Shown: positions 25,301-39,362 of the stretch, piece by piece
Layout: each line of letters starts with the position of its first letter
Position numbering within the stretch: position 1 is the first letter of the stretch
Assembly (NCBI GenBank): GCA_038502055.1
Contig: JAXRKN010000038.1
Span: forward strand, 62,001-126,000
Length of the DNA stretch: 64,000 nt
Direction: 5' to 3'
Source of the DNA: Tanytarsus gracilentus
Lineage: Eukaryota > Arthropoda > Insecta > Diptera > Chironomidae
Notes under the pieces: model-generated
The model's input: only the letters and a program-made list of their open reading frames with translations
What the model was told of the DNA's origin: nothing
The model's database searches: none
Program-made: the position numbers and the translations under genes

Positions 25301-28300
25301 TTAACAGCAGAGAAAAATGCTATATTTGAGAGTGAGCGAGAGTAATGGATAACATCACGAACGTCTCGAATGGGCTGTATTAATATAATTTTCTCTCACA
25401 ATTTTCCTCGTTATGCACGTATAAAGAACTTTTTTACAGGTGTTTTAGTTATTTTATAACATATTGACAAAAGTCCGACAAAAAGGAAACTTTCGTCTCA
25501 CTCCACTTTTATCACAATTTAATTTTACTCTCTCACTCTCACTCTGGAGGACGAACATACGATTTCTCCAACAAGCACGATCAAATAAATTGACTCTTTG
25601 TATTTCATATCATCTTGGTGAACAGCATCCCAGTTGGCAAGTTTAGAATCAAGTGATTTGTGAAATTCTATGACTGTCGGAATTTTCACGATTTCTCGTT
25701 GGGTCAAGAAGTCTGAAGCAATAGAGCGAACGGAGAAGTGCGTCGTTTTATTGCGATGAAGGACTAACTTTGGCATCAAATTAAATCGCCCCTCTTTCTT
25801 AAAAAAGAAAAAAGAAATTAAATGGAGAAAAGAGAAAAAGGCATTCTGACGTTTTTACAACACATTTTTTTACGATACGAAGGGAAGAAGATTTTTTTTA
25901 TGTTATTGAGGGTGGATTTATCTCATGGGAAAAATTTAGCGACGGCCACATACACACAAAGTGATTTACGAGTCAATTAATAATTTAAGAGAAAGAAAGG
26001 GCGTCGAAAATCGCACTAAATTCCTTCACGCTTTCTTTTCTGTCTCAACTCGTGCGGGAGGAAAATAAGCATCAATAGGAAAAGACTTGAGCTCTCTTGT
26101 CTTGTGTCATGTTCATGTAGTTTCGCTCATATATCTCAACATTACTTCCGCTCCTGCGAACAATGCACCTCGAGGCATTCCTTCATTCCCAAACGTCTTC
26201 ATTACGCTGTCTATTTCAACATCGTGCTATTTTAGCAAATAAAATTTTCAATTTCCATTGAACGTTCCCGAAGGTTTTTTCTCCTCTTCTTGCTATTTTA
26301 GTGCTTTCTTTCCGCTGTATATTGAACATGATGAATGATACAATGGAGCATCCTTCCACTCATTTTATTCATTTCATTGCAATGCATATGTGAATCGGTT
26401 GTAGATTCAAAAGTGGGTTGAGTCCGTGTTCAATTTTATGGAGGAAATTTAAAGATTAAGGATGGAACACTTCATTTCTGAAATTTTGTCTTTTTAAAAA
26501 TATTCAGCTGATTTCACGTTTTTTCGATTACTTTGTTAATCACATTTTTGAAAATAAAAATTACGTTAAGAAGTTAACTGTGCTTTTTTCTTAACGTACT
26601 TTTTAATTCAAAAAAGGTGCCAAAAAAGTAATTTTCATAGTAATCCAAAAAACTTGGGAGCAACTGGAAAAAAATTTATTTAAAATCCTGGAACCCTGCA
26701 GTGCACTGCTAAAATTGATCAAATTTTATAAAATTTCTGAAATAAGTTATAGTTATTAATTAAAGTGTCCCACCCATTTTTAAAAAGTCTCAAGCTCATT
26801 TCCCATCCAAACTCCTCAAGACGAGCAACTTTAAATTGCATTCGCTTGTAAACTCTTACGATGGAATGGCATTAAAGTTAACTTTTTTTCCCTTGAGTCT
26901 GCATCAGAAAATTCTTCTTTCCTTCCGTGTGTCTAAAAAAGAGAAGAAAAAAAACTTTTTGGCGATGGCAGAAATTCCTTTAATCGTCACAAGTAATAAA
27001 TTTAAATCCGAGCATTTAAGACAAGACGATGCTCACCTGGCAAGGCAACCAACGACTGTAACACCGTCAGATTATTTCGTTAGTGATGTCAACTGTCGTT
27101 CACTCTTAATTTATGGCATTTATTTTCCTTGAGAATTTTCTGGTTTGCGGCTAGTGAAATTATTCTAATTTTAAATGAAACAATTCCCAGACGAACATAC
27201 ACACAAAACGACATCACTGCCTTGAGTGAATACCTTGACAATCACATTAACCATTAGTCATTGTTCAACAATTTGTAAAACTTTTTTCTTACTCAGAGCT
27301 TTTCCTTCATCTCGAAATTCCTTCACGTCTCTTTTTTCTTGAAAGGATTTTTCGATAGCGATTCGTTAGTAGAATATTTTCCGTATTGGGAATGACAAGC
27401 TGAGAAGCATCCTAAACGTTCTTTCTACTCTCTGCCCATGTTCATGGGTTCCGCATAAAAAAGCTGTCTAACAAAGCTTTTTTTATGGTGAGAATCTCTC
27501 ATGAGAGTTTTTGAGCGCAGGTGAGTTGAAAATCTCAATTTATCTTCCATCCGACTTTTTCTCTATTTCTCGCTGTGTGCAGAGCTAAAGCTGCTGCTGC
27601 TCGAAGAGAAAGGGAGTGCAAAAGGGATTAAGGATTAAAAGGATAAATTCACAATAATGAAGGAAAAATTTAATTCATTCGGATAATGTTGAGCATGATG
27701 CTGCTCTAATTGTATTAAAAAATGAATTCTCCTTCCTGCACTCTCAATATTTATCCTGTTATTGATCGGAAGGAAAAATTTTTAATGAAAATATAACAAT
27801 GGAAAAATCAGAGAGTTTCAAAATGAAGAGGAGCCGAAAGCAGTTGGATGAATAACGTATTAAAATTGAAAATCTTTCTTGAATTTTTCCTTCATGTTTT
27901 TTCAAGGGATGGAATCTTAACAATTTTAGTTTTAAATTGTTTTAATTAAATTTTTGTCATTTTTCAAAACCTTAATATTTAAATAAAACCGTTGAAATTT
28001 AAATCCTAAAAAAATTACATTTTCTCAGTTTTCAAATTTCTCATTTCCTTGAAAACTACTCAATAAAGCAAGCACGAGAACTTTTTCCATTACATTGAGA
28101 AAATGAAAAGCCATTTGATAAACAATCATGAGGAAAGAGAGGAGCGATGAATGCGAGATAAGGAGAGGGTTGAGATGAGCATCAAACATTGAAATTAGGA
28201 GGAGAACAAAAAAATTGACTTTATTGAAAAAATATGAATAGTAAAAAAGATACAACGAGACTGGCTATGGGATGAGAAGGAGGTTCACATTGAAATAATG

Positions 28301-29384
28301 ACTTCTGGGCATTCTTCATTATATGGACGAGGAGTGGCATGAGGGCAATAGTTCAGTTCACTTTTGAAATTGCTTTCAACCGAACAATTCTCATCTAACG
28401 GAACAGCATGCAGTGCAAGTGAATAATTTCATCGTAAAATTGCTTCATCTCTTTTCTCACTCGGCACTGCTTATTCAATTACTCGCCACACTGCATCATG
28501 AGTTAGAGAGAGAGAAGGGAGTTAAAATCTTCGAGACAACTTTATTGACAGCATATTTCTCGGTGGTGACAAACTCTTGATTGCACCATAACTCTCCACT
28601 CGTTCATTCTACATCGAAAGCATCAGGAAATGGAGAATTTTTGACACTTAAAATGATGCTGTTGCGAGAGCTTAACTTCAAAAAAGCATTTCAGAGGAGA
28701 AAAATCTTTTAAAAGTTTCTTGAAACTTGCTCAGCCGGGAGCTTCTTCCATTATACGTCTTAATTCAATTTGCTATCAATTTATGAGGAAATTAATTGAA
28801 TTTTTCTTTTTCTCGCTTTCTATCAAGGAGTTTTATTACTTTCTAATTTTCCTCTATCTCTGTAAGGGTTTTCTAATGAATTTAAAAAAATAATCAATAA
28901 CAATCAAAGGATTTTTAATGTGATTATGAGAACTAATGCAATTTTAATTGATTTTAATAAGTGCATCGCGATGCATCTGAGAGTCTTTTTATTTAAATAA
29001 TCTAATAATTCTCATATCGAATGGAGTCTGAAATTATCGAGAAATGCATTTAAAAGCGTTGGACTTATGAAAATTCAAAAATTTTAAATTTTCAGTTGAA
29101 AATATTTTTTGAATTTGAATTCTTAAAATATTTCTTGAATACAAGACTTTTATCCAATTGTTGCATTCAATAAATAAGGATTATGTTGCACAACATTTTT
29201 TATGTCATATGCAATGATATCTCAAAGCTGCAGCATATATAAAATTGTATGTTTTGCTTGTGTATGAAAGAAGCTCCCTTAAAAATTGGTGGTGTTGAAT
29301 ACAACTTATTATTTTTGGAGCTTAAACTTCTCGACAATATTTTGGTTTTCTTTAAAAAATAAATTTAATCAAAACCAATAAAAC
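22353..29384. other. Gene-free region up to the TMEM126-family gene
   Basis: About 7 kb of AT-rich DNA without supportable coding exons, RNA genes or mobile elements. Its right end should contain the promoter of the TMEM126-family gene, but I see no convincing TATA-initiator pair there. Confidence 0.45.
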
Positions 29385-30159
29385 ATGGTATTGTCAGTGT
29401 CAAAAGATCTATCTATTCCATCAGATGCTGTCAAACTAACTAGAAATGAAGCATTGAGATACCAAATGAAAATGGTTCAACAATGGGAGCCATTTAGTGA
29501 AGTGTAAGTAAAATTTAATTTTTTTTCTAATTTATATCAAAATTAATGATTGTCGCCGATAGATTTACACTTAGAGCCGGCGCAGGAATACTCGCGCTTA
29601 TTTCGGGCGTGTCAGGAACAGTCATTTTATCGCATTTTCGTAAGAAACTCAAACTCGGCGTTTATGGAAAAGTTACGAGTTATTTTCCCGGTGTGGTTTT
29701 GCCTGCTTTTTTTGCTGCTATTCTCCACACGACTGTACGTAATTAATGAAATTAATTAATTAGGGTTTAATTCCAAATTCATTTTAGGAAGTTCAAAATA
29801 AAATTTTACTTCGTGAGTATGACTGTCCTCTATGTCTTCAAACTAAAGCAGTTTTTGCTCAAACGACAGCTGCTTTAATTTATCCCTTTCTACTTTCGCC
29901 GATGGTGTCATTTATGTACGCGACACGTCATTTCACTGTCCGTCTGCCCTACGTAACAGAGCAGCCAAAAGAGTGGCTTAAGCTCTGGTTGAGACTCACA
30001 CGATCGGGCAAAAGTATTGCTGGATATGTTCTTGCAGCCAGCATCATTGGATCGATTGCCGTAACGACTAGAGAATTTCATGAATTTGCCGAGTTTCAAA
30101 TAAAATTAGATGAGTTTGAAAAGAAAGTTGACAATGGAAGCATTACTGAGTTAGCATAA
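29385..30159 (+). CDS. TMEM126-family mitochondrial membrane protein, 220 residues
   Basis: Three exons: 29385-29503, 29563-29734 and 29788-30159 (stop TAA), with GT-AG introns of 59 and 53 bp and matching phases. The start ATG is in good context (AAACATGG) and opens the only frame that joins correctly. The protein has a polar N-terminus (about 1-40), then hydrophobic segments near residues 43-60 (AGAGILALISGVSGTVIL), 80-96 (FPGVVLPAFFAAIL), 115-140 and 170-185 (GYVLAASIIGSIAVT). The DCPLCLQTK motif followed by a hydrophobic stretch ending ...YPFLLSPMVSF matches the DCExCxxTR...YP region of vertebrate TMEM126A/B. Length fits the family (about 195-230). In vertebrates these proteins sit in the mitochondrial inner membrane and help assemble respiratory complex I; that role here is inferred from family. 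Insects usually have one such gene, but A versus B cannot be assigned. Confidence 0.88.
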
Positions 30160-30167
30160 TTTTTGTT

Positions 30168-30175
30168 AAAATAAA
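30168..30175 (+). terminator. Candidate poly(A) signal of the TMEM126-family gene
   Basis: AAATAAAG lies about ten bases after the stop codon and contains AATAAA. A closely placed signal suits this compact gene, though the very short 3' UTR it implies makes a later signal possible. Confidence 0.4.
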
Positions 30176-30179
30176 GAAA

Positions 30180-33100
30180 TGAGTTAGGTTAGAACAACTA
30201 GAAAGCACACGAATGCTTTTTTGAATTTATAAATTAAAACTGTTTAAGAGTCGACCATTTCCGATAGATTAGTGTTTGAAATTAACAAAACTCAAAGAGA
30301 ATCGATTACGATTCCAGGAGATTCCAATTTATTAATTGTTTTAAAGTTCACATCGTGAAACCAGTAGTGACATCTATTTCTCATAGTTCCATTTTATAAA
30401 GAGATAAAAATTCCTCTGACAAATTTATTTTAATAGCTTAATTAAAGCTTTTTTGCAGGCTTTCTGAATTTTCAACCCCCATGGGGCCCACTTGCAAAAC
30501 TCAAATTCACAATTTTTTTTCCAATTTCATCTCTTGAAGCCCTAATATAATTTTCCTAGAAATACCTTTGTTTGTATCAATTCATTCAGTGAGGCGTGAA
30601 ATTTCTTGCCTACACAAACATTCGCGTTATCGAAAGCATTTATTGGGCTGTAAGTGCTGAGATGTCCTTGATTGCTCGTATAAAAATATAATTCTTGGGA
30701 CTGTCAATATATATTTTCACGTGTCTCATTACTTTTACATGAAAGTTTCTTTCTAAAAAAACTTCATTGACTTCATTATGCAAGTAATTTTAAAAAGCTC
30801 GACTGCATCCCATGAATAGATTTTTTTTGCGCTATTGTTTGTTCAAAAAAATTGAGTTTAGCGTGAAAAAAATCCATGAATAATATGAGATTGATGCATT
30901 TGAATTTAGTTGTTGACGGATTGAACTTTTTTCTCTCGCATCGAAAGCTTTAGATGAATTTTTATCAATAATTCTGACGATCGATGCAAGCGGTGTGATT
31001 TTTCTCGGCTGCCATAAATCAAGTCATCATAACAGCGAGCTGAACAGGTGCCATGAGCAAACAGCAAGGCACGTATGGCAAAAGTCTGCAGGTGGTAAAA
31101 ATTATGATTTACATAAAATAAAGCTCGCTTGCATTTCTTTCTCCTCGTTCGCTTGAGGTAAATAATATTTAAACAAAAAATGCACACAAAACACGTCGAT
31201 GCAAGGACTAATAAGCACACTAAGGAACGAGGTTTCATGTTAACGACACATAGAGTGCACAGCGAGATCAACATGGAAATTGAATTTATCGACGAGAAAA
31301 AAGTATGCTAGGTGCATGCCTCGGAGATGCATTTCACACACTCTGTCGAGTTGAGATTTACATAGCAAAGAGATTTAACAAAGTCACTTGAATAATTTTT
31401 GAAGTCTATGTAGCAAAGCACTTTACTCAATTGACATTTCTCATTTTCTTCCCTCGAGCGATGAGTAAAGAATAGGAAAAATTTAGTGATATGATGATGT
31501 TGAAGGTGTGGAAAATTTTTAACGATGAGTTTTGAATTTATTAGAGTTACAACTTATTTAATAAATTGAATTAGAAAAATTTGTGTGAAGAGTTCGCCAT
31601 CCTCAAAATTTAAATTTTTATCGTTTTTGAATTGTTCGATAAAAAAATTTAAAACTTTTGATTGATTGTTAAAAAGCAGCCACTTTACGAATGAAAGACG
31701 TTCTCAATAAAAATCAATCGCAATTTTTTTTATAGCATTCGAATGATCAAGATTGCATGAGACATTAAATTGCATTTATTCGGAGAGGAAAATCTCTAGC
31801 ATCCCTTTTAAAATGTATCGTGATTTCAATTTACGAGATAGATCGAAATTGACTTTTGTCTTTCAATTCCACACTCGTTCGGTGGTGAATTTTCTATTTT
31901 TCTTTTGTTGTTTCATTCTTACTCGTCGAGTGGCGAAATGAAATTGAAACTTTTAATTGATTTCCACAGAGTTTCGTTGGAGTCCCATATCTTTACTTTT
32001 CCATCTTAATCATGTTGTGCTGCTCTAAATTCAATCAACGTAAGAAGCTGTAAAGTAAATTTGTGGAAATTAAATTGAAATACTTCAATGCATTAACGAC
32101 TGTAAACATCACAGATTGCAATTCGTCATAAACGTGACAGAATGCAATATCCAAATTATTGCGTCAACTCATGTGGCAGTAGATGTCAATTATTCATGAA
32201 AAATAACTGCAGTGCATCGTAACTTCGTAGCATCAAAATTCATAGTCGATGCCAGAAAATGAGAGCTTTTTTGCCATTAAATGAAGTTTTAAAAATGCTC
32301 GCATTTTTTTGTGCTGTCGATTTGTGCAAAATAAACATTCACAGTAAATTGAATTCAATGAGGTCAATAAAACAGATGAAATTCTCCACTCATGCGTTCA
32401 CTCCACATTCTCAATTTTTTTTCGGGGTCGGTGGTAGAAATGCACTGTGAAAATTAATGGGTGGATTTTTGAGGTTTTTGCACGACTCGTAAAATGCTGA
32501 TAAACATTTTTTTATGACAACTCACAGCGTGTCAACAGAGTTAAACTAATCTCAAAACAAGTGGGTGCATGTGAGCCATCGATCGATCTAGGCTCAGGGA
32601 AGGTCAGAATAGATACAATAGAGAATTTTCAGGGAACCGAAATCAAAAGAGAAATTTAATTTTGTTTATTGAAAAAACTCAAAGGAAAATTTGAAAAATT
32701 TCAATAAAAAATAATTAGTTTTTTCACGTTTCACTAAAAATTTTCCAACAAAAACTCAAATCCACATTTTTAAAACACATCTGAACATAGAAAATCATTT
32801 TGCCAAAGAGAGGGAAAAAAATCACTGACAAATTGAATAAATAAAGCATGAAGTATGCCACATTGTGCGTATGTCTGCCAGATGTCCTCAGGATGCTCTC
32901 GACAAAATCACATTTGACAGTCGGCTGTTGTCGAGGATTTCCTGTGAGAAATTATTCAATGGAGTTAAATATGATGCTTCCCGTAATTATTTTCATCCTC
33001 CCTTCCTCGCATGGCATGCACTTATGAATGCATGAAGCTTTTGCCTTTTATGACACACACGAGAGAGGAGTGAAAAGAACCGCAAGACTCAAAGTGAAAG

Positions 33101-36100
33101 CGGAAATGTGAAAATCACAGCTCATTCATGTGAAGATAAATTTTCATGGCTGCATGACCATTGCTATGGTACTTAAAGCTCCTACTAACTGCTGAGGGAA
33201 GTTAAATGTCCTGTTTGAATATTTAAAGAGATTTTCCTTTTCCCCCATTCACGGCAACAGCAGCCTCATATTCACATTTGCAATGAATATTTTCATCCTT
33301 CCGCCTCTTTATTTTTATTTTTATTACTACACCGGTTGAATGAACGATGATGTAAGTCTTTATTAAACATTGCGCTCGGTGTAAAAATGTTTAAGTAAAT
33401 GCGAGAGGTATACGAAAATCGTACATTAGACTTTTAAATTATTCATTCACGACATTCTTCGTTTTTATTATGGGGTCAACCATCCCTTCCATTTCGCTTC
33501 TTTCCGCTGCATTTGAAGCAAAATTTAAATTGATTAATTTTGGATGAGAAAAAAATTGGAAATTAATTTTTTTAAATTATCACTTTGAAAAAATCTCAAA
33601 CACATTAAAAGCTCACCAAAAAATCCATTAAATGTTACTTACAGAATTTTCCCAAAGACACCCTTAATTGAATGCTTTTTTCTTCATCACCCAAAAAATG
33701 GTTCGCATTGAAAGCTTTAACAATTGAGTGAAAGAGAGGAAAAAAAGGTCTTCGTCTCACCTTTCAAGGCGATCTATTTGGGTTAAAATCCTTTCTCATG
33801 CTTCCTTTTATGCTCATCATGTTTCCGAACTAAAAGAAGATTTAGTAATGACTGTAAAAATTGACAATTGAAATTGCTTCACCTTTTTCCCCGCTCACTT
33901 ACAAAAATTTATCACAGATCAATACCTTTTTTTCATCTCTCGCTTGTTCGACTAAATCTTCAATTTGTATTCAATGAATCTCATGCATAAAGCACACACA
34001 CACACAATTGGATTTCAAAATGCCTTGATGATAACAATAAAAAAGGATTGAAAGGTGCAAGGACGATAACAGATTGCTGTTCAAATCACGCCGGCTCTCA
34101 TCAATCGCCATTATGAGAATGAATGAAAAATGGACAGTCGTAGACTCGAGTGCTTATCTTGAATTGAATAATTTCTCTCATCGTATTGTGCCGAGAAAAT
34201 TTTTCTCTCCTTTTTTTAGGCATTTTCCACTGTGAGTCTGTTATTCGAGCATCTCAATTTGTTCGTCTTCCGAAAATGGGTGTAAATTATTCATTGTGTA
34301 CACATCCATTACTTAGACACACACACACACAAAATATAAATCTATCAATTTCTTTCAATCTATAATGAAAGGGCAAAATTGGGTTCGTCTGAAAATTACA
34401 AGGAATGACATTCAAAATTTTATTTTTTCAGAAAATTTTATAAAAAATTTTGGATTTTTTTAAACTTTTTAAATCCCGTGAGGATTATTTTAAAGCAGGA
34501 AAATTTGAAATTAATAAAATTGGCACTTGTTTCAACTCAATGAACTTGACGCACAACATGCTTTATAGGAATTGTCATTGTGTCCAATAAAACACTCGAT
34601 CGACACACGGAATCAGTTATTTTTGGTCGAACAAACAACATCCGGAAAAGCAGGTCGGAAACGAAACCCCAAAACAATCAATGATTTTCCATGTTACGAG
34701 CATCATGAGTATCACTATCGTCAGTTTCGAAATTGCTATGCAACACTGCCCAACTCTTTTTTTTTCTCCTTCACGAACCATAAATTTTATTTTGCCACAG
34801 CCGCAAAAATTATTTTACATGAAAATTGCATTCAACTTAATTCTGTTGTGGAATTTTAAATGTGACTAAATAAAACAATTGGAACTTATATAGCGCTGTG
34901 TGTGCATAATTGATAACAAAGAGAATAATAATTAAAATTGCTATCTCGAAGCGATTTACTTTATGCATGAAATTTACAGAAAATTTTAAATTGCGTTAAG
35001 TTAGCAAAAAAATCAATTTGAACAAAATTAAAATTAGGAGAACGCAATTAAATGTGAAATGAATTGAGATGAGCCAATTTAGAAATTCAATTTCGATAAT
35101 CTTCTTCGCATTTCAATCAACCTCTCTTTTGTGTAAGAATGTCATCGAAGGCACTCCAAAAATTTCCAATTAAATACTTTAATTTGAAAACTTTCACGAG
35201 AGAAAAAGAGTGACAGATGATGAAAAATAGTTCATTATGCCATAAGTTTAATTGAATTTTCGAAAAACTTTTTCCATTCAATTGTTGTGTGTAAAAGCCA
35301 TCACGAATTCAAGAAGCACTTTATTCTCAACTTAATTATTTAAAAGTGAGAAAATGCAGTTACAAAAAGTTTAAAATTATTCGAAGTTTAAAAATCATTA
35401 AATCTAGGTGTGGCATCTCATCCTCATTTCAGGACCTTTTCTGTCATGTTCCATTAACATTTACCTTCTACCCTTCATCACCTTTCACAACGGAAGTGTT
35501 AAACAGGAAAAATATCTTCTAGCTGTGGAAAATTATTCAAATAAACTTTTTTTACACGAAGAGAAAGCGTAAAAAGAAGCTTAGAGGAGGGGATGCAAAA
35601 ACAATGAGGAACTTTCATCATCCTCAACTCAAACGCTGATAACAACTTTGCTTTTTCATCTCGCTTCTTGTTCCGCATTCGATTTTAAATTGCGATGAAG
35701 CACCTAGGATAAAAAATAGTTTTTGATTTCTTCGATCTAATTTAAATTTAAGATGTTGATTTATGATTCATGAGACTTTTAGGGGTTGAATGGAAAGAAT
35801 TTCAAGAGGGTTAATTATAAGTTTTGTCATTTAAATATTTTCAATTGATTTAATAAATTTAAAGCATTTTTAAATTTTAATCTGCTCGATTTATTTGTGA
35901 CCTTTTACACAAATCACCCCCAACTATAATTTCATGCTTTAACTGCAATGAATCTCTTTTCGACTATCATAATTCATGAGCTGAATATTTTTTCCGCCCT
36001 TCAGTTCGGTCTTTCTTCATTTACAGCTTTTTGCAAACTGTAACTGTACACATCGTAACTGCAAACCATGATAAATGTTCAATTTTCACGAACGAACTGC

Positions 36101-39100
36101 ACTTAAACTTTTCTGATTTTAAAATTTAAGGAGGAGAAAATTAAAGAAATTTACTAACACTTATGGCATAATGGAATTTACTGGTATGAACGCTAAAAGC
36201 GAGGAAGTGAAACATTTAAGTGCGATTAATTGGCATGAACAACAACAACAAAGAGCAAATGCATGTTTATCGCTTCTCATACGATGTGGAAAAAATTGCT
36301 TTTCACAGGAAACTTTTCTACTCAGGAAAATAATAAGAAATCATGCCGATCTGCATTATAGAATGCAATAAATGATGAAGAAGAGAATTTTGCATTATGA
36401 GGGCAATGTAACAATTTTAATAATTAAATAACTCTATTATTAAGGCATCATGATAAGGTAAAGCTTTTTTTTTATCCTGTTAAATAATTAATAAATCTCG
36501 AGACTTCCATGCAGCAAGACGACTATCGTCTTTCTCACTTCAACTTCAACCATGCATGCATGCACGGATCGCAAAATTTGATTGCACAGCAGCATGAAAT
36601 AACAACAAAGGAGGCCATGGAATGAGCATGAAAAGTTCGTATATTCGGATCAAGTTTTCTTCTTTTCAACTAAAATTAGTGTGCCAACATAGAAACCACC
36701 CAAATTGGTCTGTCTAAGTTGAGTGAGTAAATGTATTTCGCTTGGGCAATCGAAAGAGAAGTTTAGCCGCAAATTAAATAAACATTTCACGTTTGTTTTT
36801 GTTCAATTTTACTGCCTCCAGTACCAAGAACAACACAAGTAGTGCGGCGGTAAGAAGAAATGGAGAGCTGATGGTGAAATAAACAAGCCAACAACATTTG
36901 GTGTTGAGAACTTTTCACCCTCGAATCGTGCTGGCTTTCAAATAGTCTAAGAATTTTTCCAATCGTCGTCCGACTAAAAGGAAATTTGCGGCAAAACTTT
37001 TTCTCTCTGTCGCAATGCATGCAACGAATTTTTTTTGTCGTCATCGAGAGATCGAGTGCATTAAGAGAGGAAGAAGATTAAATTATTCATGCAATCAGCA
37101 GCATCGTTGATTAATTGAATATCGTATTGCCGAAAGGTTCTGCTAATTATGAGGGTTTAATTGAATCTGAAGAGATACACTATAGAGCACGAATGAGGAA
37201 CATTAACAAATTAGCTCGGTGTTTTTGGGACTGGCGAATAAATTATGCATTTACCTCACATTGAGTGAGAGTGAGCTTAAAAGAGTTGCGTATAAAATGA
37301 AAATATTTCTAAGCAATAAAAAACAAGTCAAAGTAAACATTTCGAGCATCAAAATAATTAGATTTTGGCTCACCAACACATCCATCACTGGAAAAGAGAT
37401 AAACTTTAACGATACAAAATTCAAATTCAACTAAAAACTAATTACAAACTTTTCCCTTTGCTGATATCAACGAAACCCATAACCCAGAATTTAAAATTCA
37501 ACCCTATTTTCTCCATTCATCTTTCTCCTCAATTATTTTCAACATCTCTCAAGTGCTCGTAATTACATTTTCTCAATTTTCTCTTAACTCAACTTTTATG
37601 AACGCTCTCAATCATGTTTTATCTTGCACTTGCATATGTTCGACAAAGTTCTCCTTTTACAATTAACATAAATATGTAAGCATGCGAAGTTTCGATGGCA
37701 ATTCGAGAAGTTAGTTCAAATATATGAAATAGTGTTTGAGGAAGCTTTTAAAATCGTTATTGCAGCGAGCGTGCAATTTTTTAGATGAAAATTTAAATAT
37801 AGTTTTTTCGTTCTCTTCTTAATTCTCATACCACACCCTGATGGTGAAATAAAAGAGAGCATCAGAATATATAAAATTATTTTAATTGGATAACTGCAAA
37901 AATAAATGGAGCAGATGTGGTTTTAATTTTGTCAAGGGATGAAAATTTGAAGCTTTTTAAAAAATATTAAATTTAAAAAATAATTTAAATTTTTAAAAAA
38001 TATTTTAAAAAAAAGTTAAAAACTTTTATTTTTGTCACTCTACTTTTTTTCTCTTATCAAGAATGAAAATTAATTTTCAGAGTGAATTTCGGCGCGCAGA
38101 CTAAAAATTTCATTTTCAGCGAATAAAAAATTGTTCACGCTTAAAATTGAATTGAGTTTAAACTGCAAAGAAGTGAAAAAGTTTTAAAAGATTAATTTTC
38201 AATTAATTTAAAGTTCAAACATTTTTTTGAATTTAATTAATTTTGTCTGTAAATATTATTCATGAAATTAATCAAAGTTTATTCGTAATTTAAGTAAGAA
38301 CTATTTTATAGGAGTTGAAAAGACATAAAAATTTGCATGATTAAATTAATGAATGACCTGATAATGAAACATGACCCAAAAGTAACATAAATTTATGCTG
38401 CATAAAGCAGATGAAAAAGTTTTTTCATGTAAAAATTATTTATTTTAATTAAATCCTGTGATTTTATCCTATGAGACTTGCAACCTCGACGTGCATGTTG
38501 ATTTTCATTTTATATTAAAAATTTCTCTGAAGTTCCATAAAATTTGCGAATATTAAAATATTCCAACCGAAAACTTTTTCAACATCTCTTTAAACACCGC
38601 CTTAGGTCCGCATTACTTAAGAAGTCGTTCATGTCATAAAGTCTGTTTATTTGCGCGCCATCTCAATTAGCAATTTAAATTTAAGCAAAGTGACGAAGAT
38701 TGTAATGCGAAGATATTAGAAGAGGCCTAACAACAATTAAATTTTGTCTGTGGATAACGACTGATGTTGAATACGAAATAAGTGATTAGCATCGCTTAAA
38801 GCTACCTTTTTGTGCTGTATGTGGATTAGATTGTCTATGACCTTCTTTACTATTGTTAAATCTTTTTAATCTCCTTCATTTTACAAAAATTACCTGCGTG
38901 ATAAAAAATTCTTATAAAAGTTTCACAAAATTTTATCATCTATGAACACTCGTTCCTTAAACATATTTTTTTAATAGTCCTTTCACATCCGATATCTCTT
39001 AGACCTCTTGTAGTGTCATGTGATTTATAGGCAGACTTTACACAAAGCGAAAAGCGAAGACATGATGAACTTCTTTGTTTATCTAAAAAAAACTTTTTTA

Positions 39101-39259
39101 AGCTTATTCAAACTTTTATCACTCGTGAAATTCATCAACATGAAAGCGAGCCAAATTAGTCGAGCTGATAAATTGATTATGCGAGTGAAAGCAGCAAATT
39201 AGGCAGTGTGATGATGTAATTAATCTGTTGTGATTTTTTTTGAAATTTTACGAGTAAAG
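30180..39259. other. Gene-free region between TMEM126-family gene and chitinase cluster
   Basis: About 9 kb of AT-rich DNA. A 122-codon minus-strand frame at 30906-31274 has a hydrophobic start but no family similarity, and I do not call it a gene. Short CA-type microsatellites occur near 33990 and 34315. No RNA gene or mobile element is recognised. Confidence 0.45.
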
Positions 39260-39265
39260 TTTATT
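39260..39265 (-). terminator. Poly(A) signal of chitinase gene A
   Basis: AATAAA on the minus strand, about 100 bp downstream of the stop codon of the first chitinase gene. Confidence 0.5.
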
Positions 39266-39362
39266 CTTTTGATTAAAATTCCCAGCAGGGAAAGTAAAAT
39301 CGATAAGGATTAATGGGTTTTGATGCCCGCAATTTTTTAAGGGGGTGATTGATGAGGGCATT

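Noticed and set aside
30906..31274. 122-codon minus-strand frame with a signal-like start
   Set aside because: After the hydrophobic start the sequence is basic and irregular, with no family features and no supporting splice sites or poly(A) signal. Length is possible by chance in 9 kb.
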